Shown here: positions 1 through 17,896 of the stretch, piece after piece | Layout: the number at the start of each line of letters is the position of its first letter | Position numbering within the stretch: position 1 is the stretch's first letter | Notes under the pieces: generated by a model | Told to the model about the DNA's origin: nothing | Databases searched by the model: none | What the model saw: only the letters and a program-made list of their open reading frames with translations | NCBI RefSeq assembly: GCF_036785885.1 | Contig: NC_092323.1 | Coordinates: forward strand, 8,378,501-8,442,500 | Direction of reading: 5' to 3' | Origin: Coffea arabica | Taxonomy: Eukaryota; Streptophyta; Magnoliopsida; Gentianales; Rubiaceae | Length of the DNA: 64,000 nt | Position numbers and translations under genes: made by a program

Positions 1-2
1 GC

Positions 3-705
3 CTATCTGAATATCTCTCTCCCCTGTTAGGACCATTAGTTGCTTTGAACTGGAAATTTATTCCCTTTCAGGGTACTGAAATGGAATTCACATTTCATCT
101 TATTCCATTTGAGAAAATTTTCCTCGAAAGAATAGCCCAAGATATTCAATGCTTTTTCAGCGGACATTTTTCTCGTGATTATAAATAAGTATTAACTTGG
201 TTCCTCTTCTATATGGTCTATGGATGCTTTCAGCTTTGTGGAACACCATTTTGGCAATTCAAAGGTCTCTGCTTAAGTTGATATATAATGAATGTATTAC
301 GTTATTCTGCTATTGATAATACTTTGTGTTTGACTGTGTTGTCTCAAGATTCGTGCACCATCTCATTTCTCTTCAGATAATAGACTGCTAGAACTATGTG
401 CAAATTGTACCATCTCCATGAACCCCATCTTTTAGAGGCATAGTTACTTGCATTTAGCAGTGTTATCTGCAGTACGATACATAAGTAACGCGGCTGTTTG
501 TTGCAGGGATGATGTTATGGTGGCCATCTTGTGGGCATCATTGTTCAGTGCACTTGTCATATCATCATATGTGACCCTATATTTCAGACACTACTGGGTT
601 TCTTTTGTGATCATGTGCTTTGGTATTTTTCTTCCAGTTCGCTTGAGAATTTCACGGCAGGTGCTTGCAAGGAAAAAAGAAAGACTATTACCACTGTCGT
701 TTTGA
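3..705 (+). CDS. 3' end of an unidentified multi-pass membrane protein gene (partial)
   Basis: Three exons join in one frame. Exon A (open from position 3 to 72) encodes a stretch containing LSPLLGPLVALNWKFIPFQ and ends at a GTACTG donor. Mini-exon B (234-264, 31 nt) follows a TTTCAG acceptor and encodes LWNTILAIQ. Exon C (507-705) follows TTGTTGCAG, opens with RDDVMVAILWASLF and ends at TGA 703-705. The 31-nt exon restores the phase exactly (1+31 nt, then the last base of an Arg codon), which is strong support for the model. Exon C carries two hydrophobic stretches (about WASLFSALVISSYVTLYF and WVSFVIMCFGIFLPV) followed by a basic tail (RLRISRQ, ARKKERLL), as expected of a membrane protein with a basic, probably cytosolic C-terminus. 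The family is not recognised. The 5' part lies outside the window. Confidence 0.6.
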
Positions 706-3700
706 TCACCGCTTCTGTTGCAGTAGCTGCAGAGCCGAGTTTGACTGACTGGTACATTGACTGAACCGTGGTGCTGATTGTGTTAAGAGCTCTGACTTAG
801 TTCAGGTATCTTTATCACCTCTCGTGACGACGGTGGCGCAATGATCTCTCTCTCTCTCCATCTTCTTCAAGAAGCCTTGAAATTTTACCAAGCAATTCAT
901 TCCTCTACCTGTAAAACTTCTCAAAGGAGAGTATACAAAGGTCTTATGACTCTCAGAATTTCTTCCAGTTGATTGCAATGTTATTGAAAGGAATAGATTC
1001 AAAGTCAGAGATATGTGTTTAGATGTTTTATCAAAAGTTAGGACAAACAGGCGAAATATATATATAGTCTGTGAGAAGAGCCTCTTACAGATATCAAGAG
1101 TAGGTGCTAAGGTAAGAAAGGAACCCCTTCTAGCATATGTCCATTATCCGACATTGAGTTGGCATGTAAATAAAGGCAATGGCTTTACTTGGTCTTTTAC
1201 TTTCTTCTCTGCATCCGTTCTTCCTTTCATGTAAGTTTTACCATCTGCTTCTACAAGGCCTTAATTTTATGGGGAAAGTACTGAATATAGATAGCTTTAG
1301 TTGCTGCTATTACTAGAGCGTGAGTTCTTTTTTTTTAATGTTTGAATACCTGAATCAAAAGTTACAACGGAGAACAGAATAGTGAAGTGATTAGGGGAAC
1401 AGTAAAGTATAGGGACCAGCTTCATGCTCCTATTGGTGGAAAACCATGAAAGAGTCTTAATGTAAAGTACCGCTAAGTTGCAGCAAATCATGTTCTGATT
1501 ATCTTGTATACCCTTTCAAGTGACTGTCACTTGAAAGTTTTCAAGAATTTGCCTCAAAATGAAAAGCTCTCTTTCCTTCTCTCTTTTACTATTTCTTCTG
1601 TATCCTTCCCGGTGGCTGGAATTGTATTTGGTGATTGATCTATCCTGTAGTGGATTTGGAATTGCAGCAACGCTCGGCAATTTTGACTGGTATCTCAAAG
1701 AAGATCATGCGCTAGTATTGAGAGAATGATGTTGGTCGGTAACATGGTGTGGGTTAACATAAAATTCAGAAAAAAGAAAAAGAAAAAGAAATTTATAGCT
1801 CTATGTAGACCACTAATGTCCATACAAAACTGAGATCATCGTCATCCAAAACACTGATGGCTGATGCTTTTCTGCGTCTGTTTCTCGAGCAAGTTCCCTG
1901 TCCAGCTCAGTCAAAGATTTAAAGACTCCATTATTGCTTCTCACCTATTCAAAGATTTACGTCTCTATTAACAACTCAACATAAAGCAAAATCAGGTGAG
2001 GACATTGGCCAATTAGCGAGTCCTGAGTCTGTTTAAAGGTGATGGATAAGATAATACATGACACAATCAGTTAAACTAGTGCCGAAGGCCGAAATTATCG
2101 GGCAATCATTATCAATACTAGTCCACTGAGCTGTAAACTAATACAGAACTGCCATATTATAGTAATAGGCTTCCAAAATCATGTATAATTAGGTCGATGC
2201 CATCATTGAGGCATTTGCTCCCACGACTGGACTCTGAATTTAACACCATGGAAAGGAAATGAATGCTGGTTTTGCATCATGCATCTCTCTCCGGTCTCAG
2301 GTCTCAACCAAAATTATAGCGGCGTCAATCTTGACGGTCTGAAATTCAAGTGGGACTTCACCTGGGGTTGGATTTGACGTTGCCGAAAGTAAAAAAGGCA
2401 GATGGCTCTAGAACCAAAGATGCCTGGTGACGTTAATTTCTAGCTTAAAAGGCTAACTTTTTATCTCCCACTGTTTTCCACTCCAGTCAACTGCCTTAGT
2501 GCATTGTGTTCATATAAACTTAACAATAGTACTCTTTTTGTTGGTGTTATTTTGCATTTTTCTTATAATACTAGTGTTCTGAACCGCAAAATTTTGGGGC
2601 TCTTAAGATTATGACGAATCTAGTTTGATGCATCACCAAAGCATTATTTCATTTTGGAAGGTTTCGAAGACAGTTGGGGCTCATACATATGTCAATGCGG
2701 TGTTTGTCTCAAATAATTTACTGTCACGGTTAGGCTGTAAATCTAAATTATGAAAAAGTTGGAGCAAATTGCAACGGTAAACATAATAACAAAGGTTGAG
2801 GTGTACACGATCTAGTTAATACCATTGTGGAATTTACTCTTTGTTCAAAAGATGCTTGTGACCTGCACTTGGCTTCATACATGATATGTTACTATGTCAG
2901 AACAAATGCAACAAGTACGAGAAAAGGTGTATTAACAATCATTTAAGCACAGATCCGAGACACATCCATAACTTGATTCCAACTGATTAGCTTTGTTTAA
3001 CGAAAAGTAAAATTGAAATAAGGAGCTGTGCAGTGCTGCTACACTCAAGATTAAATAAATAAAAAATTTTGAATTCAAGAACCTCTATTTACCATCGTTT
3101 CTTCCGTCTTATTGATCGTTCAATCCAACCTTCCCTCCCTCCCTCGTGCAATTCTAAGTTCTAGCCAGTTGTTACCTGCTTTTTAGTACGTACAGCGGTC
3201 ACTACTTAGTCAAATAGGGTCTTAAACTCGATGACAATTGCCTGCATTTCCATTGATTAAGTGGACCAACATATTATTATTTACATCATCAAAACAAGCA
3301 GCTAGCTTTGCATTATTATATCTGTCCATTTATGCACTGTTTGCCTTTTGCTGCTACATCACCAGGACCCTTGAGAACAGCGACAAAAAAATCATCCCAT
3401 CCAAAAAGAGATAAGAGGACCTCCAAAATCTAAAACACTGCTTAATGAATTCGATGTAGAAAGAAGTTGGGGGTTTTATCTCAGTAGCGAGAATGGTCAA
3501 CGAGTATGGGATGAAAGCGCAAGAGCAATGATTCCAATTGCCCGAGCACTGCCTGCGATTCTCTGAACATCATGCGGCCACGTTTTTAGAGATTACTAGC
3601 GCGCGTGCGCAATCATTGCTAACTCTCTCTGTCTGTCTCTTTTCCTTGTGAAATTATGATGCGTGGGGTTAAGGAATGGAACGTGATACGGAGATGTATA

Positions 3701-6239
3701 TATATGCTGCTGTATACTGTGGACCTTTTTTTTCTGTGTCTTCTGCGCGTTATGATTCAGTACTACTGGAGAGAAAATTGTTCTCTTGGTCATTGAATAT
3801 TACAGTAAATGCTTTTCCAACCCTCCATGCTTTTTAGCTCTTGTTTCAGAGAAGCTGATGTCGACTTGTCATGCAGGCGTTTGGTTCGTGTTGGAAACCA
3901 GAGGTTGATATGATCCATTGTCGGCTAATGCTGCATCTACTCAAACTAGTTTCTGAAGAATAGATAGGCTTACATTAAGTGTATATATTTTGTTAAAAAA
4001 AAAAAAAAGACAAAAAATTATGCGTGCATTGTGCAGCCGCATTCTTTGAAGTTTCTTGTCATGGACAGCAAACAAAAAAAATGACAATAATTCAAACAGC
4101 CAAATCTTTCTCATCATCTATTGTCTTTTTCCGATTAATTAGTACTCCTGATTGAGAGCATAAGGTGTTGCCACATATTCTTGAAAAACTTCGCCCCGTC
4201 TGGATGGAAATGAACCGTATGCTCATGTTTTAACTGTATCCAACTCTGTTTTGTATATCTGCATGTCTTCCTTTTTGCCGTTTGGCTCTATCATGGTTTA
4301 ATATCTGTACTCAAACTCTTGTTCCTTTTTCGTTTTATTTAACTTCACGAATCATGATTCAACCAACTTATTACGGGGACTTTTTTTCAAAAAAAAAAAA
4401 GGGATGATATGACAGAGAAAGATTAGAATCTAGCCAGAAAGTTGAAATCGATCTGTACTGGAAATACATTATTGTCGAAGGAGGAGAGTAACGAGGATTA
4501 ATGTTCTACGTCCATTTCGTAATATGGCAAATCACAAGACCAACACCGGTCTATGTATCCATCTCCTCTGCATGACAATTAAATGGAATGAAATACAGGC
4601 AGATATGATTGAGAAAGACAGGCAGCTAGAGCTATCGTCGTCTTGAACACATTCATTCTAATTTCTGAACCTTGAAGGATTTTGCAGCCGTCCTCAACCT
4701 CAATCCTGATTGTCATAGTTATCTTATCGACAACTTCTTCCTTAACTAGCTAGAACGTTTGGCCCACGCTTTATTGCAGTGGCCCTCTGAAAACTGAGAT
4801 TATATCGAGTGCATATTATTACTGACCAACGAATATTGTATAATTAGAATAGATGACAAGTTTTTTTCTTTTATTTTTTTTCCCCCTTTTTATGTTTAGC
4901 TCATGATGATAGGTTTCTAGCACTACATACCAAAGAAAAATTGGGTGCACAGCGAAGTTTGGTGGAAAGCCTGTTTGAAGCTCCATGTCCAGTTCCATAC
5001 CTCACATGGGGCATATCAAGTTCGAAGTTTGAACCTCCACCGCCACCTCCTCCTTCCTAACTCGTATCTTTTTCTCTACTAATTCTTTGAGTCTATTCAA
5101 AGATAGGAAGGAAAAAGATAACACTAAAATAAAAGAAGAAAAGATTTCGAATAGGATTGAACCCACTAGATTATGATTTTTGTGGGATAGATTTTAGGTC
5201 ATTCGTTTGGTTGGTAGAGACAATAAAGAGCAAGGCTTTTATTAATTTTGTATTTTTATCTACTTATTAGTACTTTTTTTTTAAAAAAACAAAAAAAGGG
5301 AAGCATTTTGTCAACTAGACTGCGTCTCACACTTTTTAGTACGTCGTCGTCTGGATACCACTTCAATCTCTTCTTTTTTTTTTTTTGCCGTGCATCCTAT
5401 TCTCTAATAAAGGTTATAACAATCAATTTTTGTCAACACCAGCAGTTGAAAAAGTGTTATTATATGCTACCTTCAACTTGAGTGAAATTTCTCCTGTACA
5501 TTTTAGATCCAATAAACCTCTATGACTTTTTGTCTTAAGTACCAATAATCACGGATGTTCCAACGTTGATATTCTTTACATGAAATTCTAAAGTTAATAT
5601 CGATATGTCATCTCATCTTAATTCGGACTAATACAGCGTCATATGCTAACTTAATCATCAGTAGTCATCACTTATTATAACGTATGCAAGCAAGATCCGA
5701 GACGCTGAGGTACAAAATCGAGATGAATTCTGAATTAATCTTGCAATGTAAATGAAAAAATTTGGAGTGGATCAACGATCCACATAATTGAGGGTCGACA
5801 ACTATCAAGTAAGACTAATAATCGAGGAGGTTTAGTCAAGGTTGGCAATGATCCCCACACTAAGCTTCATTATTATGCAGCAAAAAAAATGTGTAGCTTA
5901 ATTAATACTAATTTGAGACATGGAAGTAGCTAGGGTAGTAGGTTTTACTAACAAATGGAGTAGCATTCTTCCGGGGGTCAAGTGCACAAATCCCGTTTGT
6001 TTGTTTCCTCCATTGTATGGTAGAATCCACAATAATGTTTGTCTCATCAAAGGATCTTGGGGTCGACTTTTCTGAACTGCTGTTGCCAAACAAATCTCAT
6101 GTCTAATCAAATCGGGTTGTAAAGATAGGAAGAAATAAAAAAAAGGGAAACCACTCCCGCCATACAAGTATCGGGTCCTTCATCTTCCTGGTCTGTCTAC
6201 TAAAGTACGCCGGTTGGTGCGCAATAAAATCCCGTTTAC
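706..6239. other. Intergenic: probable 3' UTR of the preceding gene, then no gene seen
   Basis: The first few hundred bases after the TGA at 705 are probably the 3' untranslated region of the upstream gene. Beyond about 1.3 kb I see only AT-rich sequence with short homopolymer runs. Open frames here are under 90 codons, lack splice-site support and resemble no family known to me. Confidence 0.5.
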
Positions 6240-6244
6240 CTGTC

Positions 6245-6450
6245 CAAACCACCCGCACGTGTGGCGCGTGGACACGTGGTGGAGAAATGGTTGCAATGAT
6301 TGGGTAGGCCACATCAGCACCTGTTCATGTAGAAGAGAAAGCGGGCCACCCGCACGAGTGGTTAGCTGTTTGGTTCGGCCTGGTCTTATTGGTTGTTGGT
6401 CAGGGCCATCCTCTTTATTCTCTTTCTTTATTGGGTTTGGGTTTATAAGT
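6245..6450 (+). promoter_or_regulatory. ACGT-core (G-box/ABRE-like) cluster with a TATA-like box downstream
   Basis: Between about 6,250 and 6,285 there are two CACGTG-type cores (GCACGTGTGG and GACACGTGGT) separated by a GCGCGTGG motif. A TATA-like TTTATAAG lies near 6,440. ACGT-core elements of this type bind bZIP and bHLH factors in plants. No convincing coding exon follows, so this is either the promoter of a non-coding or unseen transcript or a stray promoter-like patch. Confidence 0.35.
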
Positions 6451-6459
6451 GACAGCTAA

Positions 6460-8323
6460 TTGGACATCGTTTCAGCCCTTGATCTATTGCAGCACTACAT
6501 ACGTTTAACAACCGAAGTATAGATTAAAGAGTGTGGATGGATAGCAAATTATTTTCACAAATTTATTATCAAATTGCATTATAAAGATATTTTTTAATTA
6601 TTTTTTTATATTATCAAAATGAATTGACAAACAATAATGGTAAATTATTGCATAAGAACATACACTACAAGCTGATTGTGCGGAATGCGTAATGATTGTT
6701 TAAGCAACTTTTGAGGCCGAGAACAGATGAGATCAGACAAATGAATGATAATAAGCGAGATTGAAAGTTACGAAGCTCAATATATAGTCAATTAGATTAA
6801 TGCTAATTTTGAGTTGTCCGAGACATCACGTTTGATCAAGTTCAAAAATTTCCCAAAAAATTTCCCCAAGTAGAGAAAGATCTTGTTTTTTAATTTAAAA
6901 AAAAGACTATTTATTCCTAACAGTACTGTATTTTTGGATATTTGATGTCACTCGGAAGAGTTAAGTGTGATGTAAGATATATGGTTTAAATTCATGAATA
7001 AAAAAAAATGCCAGTTTATGGTGCAATCCTTCACTCATCACTATTGATTTGTCCTTTTGTCAATGAAATTTTCTGTAAAGTTAAAATAGTAAAGGCACAT
7101 TTGAGGCTACGGTAACTTATAAAGAAACAGATTTGACACGATAAAAGTGCTTTATGTTACCAAAAGTTGGACTCTTTAATCTAAAGAAAATAAGTCACAA
7201 AACACTCTAAAAGTAATTTCAGTGCTTTTTATTTTTCCTTTTTGTTTTTGTAAATGCTGTGTAACTCCAAACGAGCCTAAATAGGACTTATTTCCTTCTA
7301 GTTTACGCAGTCAAGATAAAATGGACAAGGATTTGAAAGATGCTTCTGCTTCAAAAGTTGCAAGACAAATGTCCCAGTTTATTTTGCAGACGGGGATTTC
7401 TTGAAATGATTGAGAACGACGTGCAAAATTCGAATATCCACAAGCCAAAGGCCATCGGATCGGAGCCGTCAATCTCCTAGAGTCATTTCCACAAGCTTCC
7501 GTTCAATAAAAACTACACTGGATGCCGTTTGAGGCAGGCCTTTTGGTGATCTGATTCTAAGCCCAGTCGAAAGGAACCGTAATTTCTCAGTCAAAAGCCA
7601 ATTTCACATCGATCTGAAAAATCACTATCAGCGCACCAACTGCATGAGCCAATGGAATCACTCTTAGCTTCCTCGTAATCTTCGTCAGGTTAACGTTAGG
7701 CGTGAAAGTCATCATGCCAAGGGGTTCTAGATGTAAACATCAATTGCCTGCAACTCGGACAAGTGTGAAATGAATGAAACAATTCAAAAGAAAGGGAGGC
7801 CACAATAACGTTGGAAGATAAGAAAATTCAAACGATAATGATTTTGCTGGCTGAATTGCAGTACATCTTTGGCCAAAGTCGTAGGAGGTTTTGCTTACTG
7901 ACGGATCGAGTCTTGCCAGTCGTACATGACATGAGAACAACGGGGAAACCAACCAGTGCAGCCGCCCTGAAAACGTTGAAATTTTGTTCTTATAAATTAA
8001 TAAAATTTGAAAAAGGGATCTTTTATAGGAACTAAAATTACTCATTTATTATTTTCATTTATAAATTAAATTTTTTTACGGTAACATTATACGTGATAAT
8101 AGATTTTGATGTATATTACATATGTAAAATTTGAAATTCATATTCAAATTATAAGACATTCATCTATATTTACTAATATTTATTGGTATGAACAATTTAA
8201 TACTCCTATCTGGGGGCCTCAACTGGGACAAAGAGGCTAGAGATTCTTATATCTGGACTAAAGAAATGCGTCACTGCAATTTTTTTTTTTTTTTTGGATT
8301 TTATTGCAAGAAAGGCCGAACGT
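6460..8323. other. Intergenic, no gene seen
   Basis: AT-rich sequence. The longest frames (about 101 codons on minus near 7,740-8,045 and 74 on plus in the same place) overlap each other on opposite strands, show no recognisable domain and have no supporting splice sites. I treat them as chance. Confidence 0.5.
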
Positions 8324-8332
8324 TTTAACTTA

Positions 8333-9306
8333 GGGATGATTTCAGAAACCTCCCTTGAGGTTTCATGAAATATCATCTAGCTCCCCTAAACTTTTTAAAA
8401 TCTCACTTAGCACCCTTGAAGTGATAGTAGGGTCATATACTAATATCAAAGGTGGTGAATTGTCAATAATACCCTCATATTTAAATTTTCTAAACTTGTT
8501 TTTCTTTCTCTAAATTTTCTACTTTTCTTTAACAATGTCTATACAAACATACATACATATATATATATATATGTATAATTGAATTGCAAATGCCAATGAG
8601 ATATAGGATTTAATTAATGAAATATTCAATGCATTTGGAGAAGAATAGCTGCAGGTTTTTTTTATTTTTTCCCTTTTTTGGTGTTTCACAAATTTATTTA
8701 TTTATTTATTTATTCCTATTCATGCATAGCGCAAGAGAAATAAAGTAATTGAAACTCTGACAGTTTTTCAAATTCTGACTTTTTCTATAATAAAATTTCA
8801 TATTTCACACCCATAAAAAAAGTCTGTCTATTTTGAGTAAATTTTTTATATAATATTGAAGTTGGATATCATCTATTACTAAGTTTTTTTTGCTCAAATG
8901 TATGATTTTACATGCTAATTACCTTCAACGCTATGAAGGATTCTATTTGTAGAAATGGTTTAAAAAATAGCATTTACTTTTACTATATCTTCCTACTGTA
9001 GAAGTGACTACTGGTTGTAATATAAAACCTTACCAATTTTCATCTCCTCACTTTTAAGATGGTTCCAATTTAGTACTTTTTTTTTCTTAGTTAGTAAAAT
9101 GTTCATTTTTTTATAGCTTAAGGGTATTAAAGGCACTAAAATAATCTCTCTCCTCAAACATGAATTTTTTAATATTACTTTTGGTTAGAAGGACTTCCAA
9201 TGTTACCAAAATGTCAATTCAAGGGGTGCTAAGTGAGATTTTAAAAATCTCAAGGGAGCTAGGTGATATTTCATAAAACCTCAGGGGAGGTTTATGAAAT
9301 TATCCC
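8333..9306. mobile_element. Mutator-type non-autonomous transposon (MITE), 974 bp
   Basis: The ends form long terminal inverted repeats of roughly 85 bp. The left starts GGGATGATTTCAGAAACCTC and the right ends GGTTTATGAAATTATCCC. Both inner parts carry the same AGCTCCC and CTCACTTAGCACCCTTGAA-type text in opposite orientation. The element is flanked by a perfect 9-bp direct repeat TTTAACTTA (8324-8332 and 9307-9315), the size typical of Mutator-like elements. The interior is AT-rich, with a TATTT tandem tract near 8,693-8,714 and a TA tract near 8,560, and has no transposase frame. A second family member is at 49,361-50,531. Confidence 0.88.
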
Positions 9307-9367
9307 TTTAACTTATAATCAAATTTGCACCTTATGTTTAGCCTAAGGCAAGTTGGTTGTTATCTAT

Positions 9368-9528
9368 GTGTTTGGATTGTAAATTATTTGAGATATTTTT
9401 ACTATAACACTTTTTGTGATGTGATGTATGTAAGATAAAAATATAATGAAAAATTAAAAAAATATTTTAAAAATTATAATAATGATATAAGCATATATAA
9501 TTAGACAAATAATCTCCTGTTCAAACAC
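9368..9528. mobile_element. Small AT-rich MITE, 161 bp
   Basis: The terminal inverted repeats are GTGTTTGGATTGTAAATTAT at the left and, inverted, GTGTTTGAACAGGAGATTAT at the right. The interior contains the phrase ACTATAACACTTTTTGTGAT, which recurs in degraded form near 38,130-38,180, 44,870-44,950 and 58,965-59,073. No obvious target duplication was identified, so the superfamily is not assigned. Confidence 0.6.
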
Positions 9529-10387
9529 ACTCGTAGCAAGACACAATCTCGCGAAGGACAAAAACACAGCCGCTGCGCCGGTTTGGTCAGGAGTCAATTC
9601 CACAGCACATGAGACAACATAGTAACAGGAGCTGCCTACAAGTGGATCGGGGTGGCATTAGTTCTATCTCCAAATTAGGCTTTGTACTTTTGTAGCGTGC
9701 ATAATTATAAAATTAGGCTTGGATAACAGCCATGATTGGCCACGCAATCAACGTGATCATAAAAGTTTTTAGTCATCTGTAATTCTTCTCCCTTTTCTTT
9801 GGATGTGGTTGGTTTCAATTAACCGTAGAATTTTCTCCATACTTGTTGGACTAACCTATCCCCTTGATTAATCAAAATTGAAATTTCTTGGTGTGATTAA
9901 ATTCTTGAAAACAAATTTTTCAAGAGTTTAACTCCCATTAAATTTCTTCATAGAAAATATTGTACATAAGTATATCACCATGGCAAAAATTACAAAGCAT
10001 AAATTTATACACCAATTATTACGCAATTCCGTCCCCATAATAAAGAAAGCATCGATAGAGCTGTACTCCTTTCAGTTTGTACTAATATACATCTTCATAG
10101 AGAAAGATTTCATCTGATGTTTTTGCCATTCCATTATTACGTTTATTATTTTTTTTTTTGGTTGACAAGGAGACTCGCAAATGTTCCATCATTAAGTTGT
10201 TCTCATTTCTTTGGTCTTGGGTCCTATTTTAGTTTGGTTGGACTAACAATTGCTAGGCTCATGTGTAGCCTGCCCAAAAAAATTTAAAAAAAAATCCGTA
10301 CTTTATTTTTTATGCTACAAGGTAAAAAAGGTAAAAACTACAACTTTTTTCCCCCTTCTGCAAAGCATGTCAAAGATTTACTCGAGC

Positions 10388-10637
10388 GAAATCCTGTACA
10401 GAGCCACTGGCCATTTGGTCCAGTGGTCATCACCATTAAAGGTGATGCTGGAGGTCAGGGGTTCAATCCCTGCCTCCCACAAATTTGCCACAATTTGTGG
10501 CGGTCTTAATTGACCTTTATTGATGGAGTCTGTACTCACATCGAACCCCCTCCCCTTCCCCTTAGACTAGGCTAGATTAGGTTATAGGACATCTATCGTT
10601 TCGACAAAAAAAAAAAAAAAAAAGAAATCCTGTACAG
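10388..10637 (+). mobile_element. Full-length tRNA-derived SINE with 14-bp target-site duplication
   Basis: The body (10,402-10,623) is flanked by a perfect direct repeat GAAATCCTGTACAG (10,388-10,401 and 10,624-10,637). Near the 5' end is a polymerase III box A-like TTGGTCCAGTGGTCATC, followed by a box B-like GGGGTTCAATCCC. The 3' end is an A-run of about 18 bases. This is the layout of a plant tRNA-derived SINE mobilised by LINE machinery. It shares several blocks with the element at 20,659-20,891, including CCTCCCAC, TGCCACA, GTGGCGG and a TAGATTAGGTT-type 3' block. The intact duplication suggests a fairly young insertion. Confidence 0.88.
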
Positions 10638-11093
10638 TGATATTGCTGGCTGGTACCTGAAGAGTATATTATTTTCGTGATTTTAAATATAATCCAGATA
10701 TATTTATAAAGTACACGGTAGAAAAAGATCTTCATACTAAACTCTTGCTAGACATATAGATGTAAGGTTCTTTTTCTCTTTTTTTTCTTTTGAAGTTTAA
10801 GTAAGACTTGCTAGCGGAACTAGAAATTGAGATTTTGTAAAAATGTAAAAAGAGTACTTCTACATTTTTGTAATAGGTTTGGGGGCAAAGTCTAATTTTT
10901 TTTAAGGATATACTTGAAAATATTTAATATTTGAAGGGGAAATAGGGATTTCTAAAAATCTTGGGGGAGAAAGTCTAATTTCCGTGAAATTATAAACAAA
11001 AACTTTACATTTTGCAACCGACAGCTACCCTTCTCCACCCTCCTTTGCATCGACCAGTGCTTACTGCTTAGCATGATGTATCAATTTTTTTTT

Positions 11094-11416
11094 GAGCAAT
11101 TATCCGGATAGTCGCTAAACTTTTCAAATGGTAGATTCTTGATCACTCAATTTTTAAAAGTGTGTATTTATCCACTAAATTATGAAAATTGTAAATTGTA
11201 AACCATTCCATCTATTTCCACAGTTAAATTTGCCAAATCTGGTTACGTCTTGTGATTTGTGCAATTCCAAAATTTGGCGGACTTAACGATAAAAACAGAT
11301 GAAATAGCTTAAAATTTATATTTCTAATAGTTTAGTGGATAAATACATATTCTTAAAAGTTGAGTGGTTAAAACTCCACTATTTGAAAATTTAGTGACTT
11401 TTTGGATAATTTGCTC
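11094..11416. mobile_element. MITE with about 44-bp terminal inverted repeats, 323 bp
   Basis: The left end reads GAGCAATTATCCGGATAGTC and the right end, inverted, reads GAGCAAATTATCCAAAAAGT. The match continues through a CTAAA.TTTTCAAAT.GT block. A second internal pair (AGTGGATAAATACA against TGTATTTATCCACT) is also inverted, so the whole element could fold into a hairpin. The left flank is a poly(T) run and the right flank is AATTTCTTT, so the target duplication cannot be read clearly. Mutator-like ancestry is possible but unproven. Confidence 0.65.
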
Positions 11417-11964
11417 AATTTCTTTATGAATTCGAAACGAAACAAAAAATGACTTTACTAGTTTCAAATGTAACCGAACTAAAGAATTAAACATGCTTTT
11501 TCTTCATTTTTCTCAAAAAAAAAAATAAAGAAAAAGAGCAAGAAACTTTTCTCCCGTATTGTAATACTAGTTAATGATACAAGTTAATGATAGGTCATAA
11601 AACTGATTTACTGTAGTCAAGCAATGAAAGTGCGCCATGGTATGGATTAATAAATATGTTTAGGTCAAGAAACCATTTTTTATTCCATCTACCCAATTAA
11701 TTTGAGGGGAAAATGTAACAGAAACAAGTCAACATGAACTGTTGGTAGGAGGTTGGTATGAAGTAAAAAAATGAAATGAGAGGTCACAATGAATATAACC
11801 TTTGTCGTGGGAGGTAAGTGTAATTCGCCCAAAAGGAGATGTTGGCAAAGGAATGGCACAAAAGGGGTTGTACCCAAGATTTGGGGAAAATCAAACTTAG
11901 CAAAGGTTTTTTACATTAATTAATCTTAAAACCTAATCAATGGCTAATGGACAAGAAAGAAAGC

Positions 11965-11971
11965 CCTATAT
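11965..11971 (+). promoter_or_regulatory. Candidate TATA box of the CYP90B1 gene
   Basis: CTATATA lies about 210 bp upstream of the ATG at 12,180. It would give a 5' leader of roughly 180 nt. No other TATA-like motif is as well placed. The call rests on position and motif only. Confidence 0.4.
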
Positions 11972-12062
11972 AGCATCTTATTCGCCCAAAAGTTTCCATT
12001 AATTTGTTTTTCTCCCTCGAAAGCCCAAATCCAAAACCACCAGCTCAAAAGAAGAGAGTTAA

Positions 12063-17896
<5,834 letters not shown>

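Noticed and set aside
7740..8045. 101-codon minus-strand frame
   Set aside because: Overlaps a 74-codon frame on the other strand in AT-rich DNA; composition looks random.
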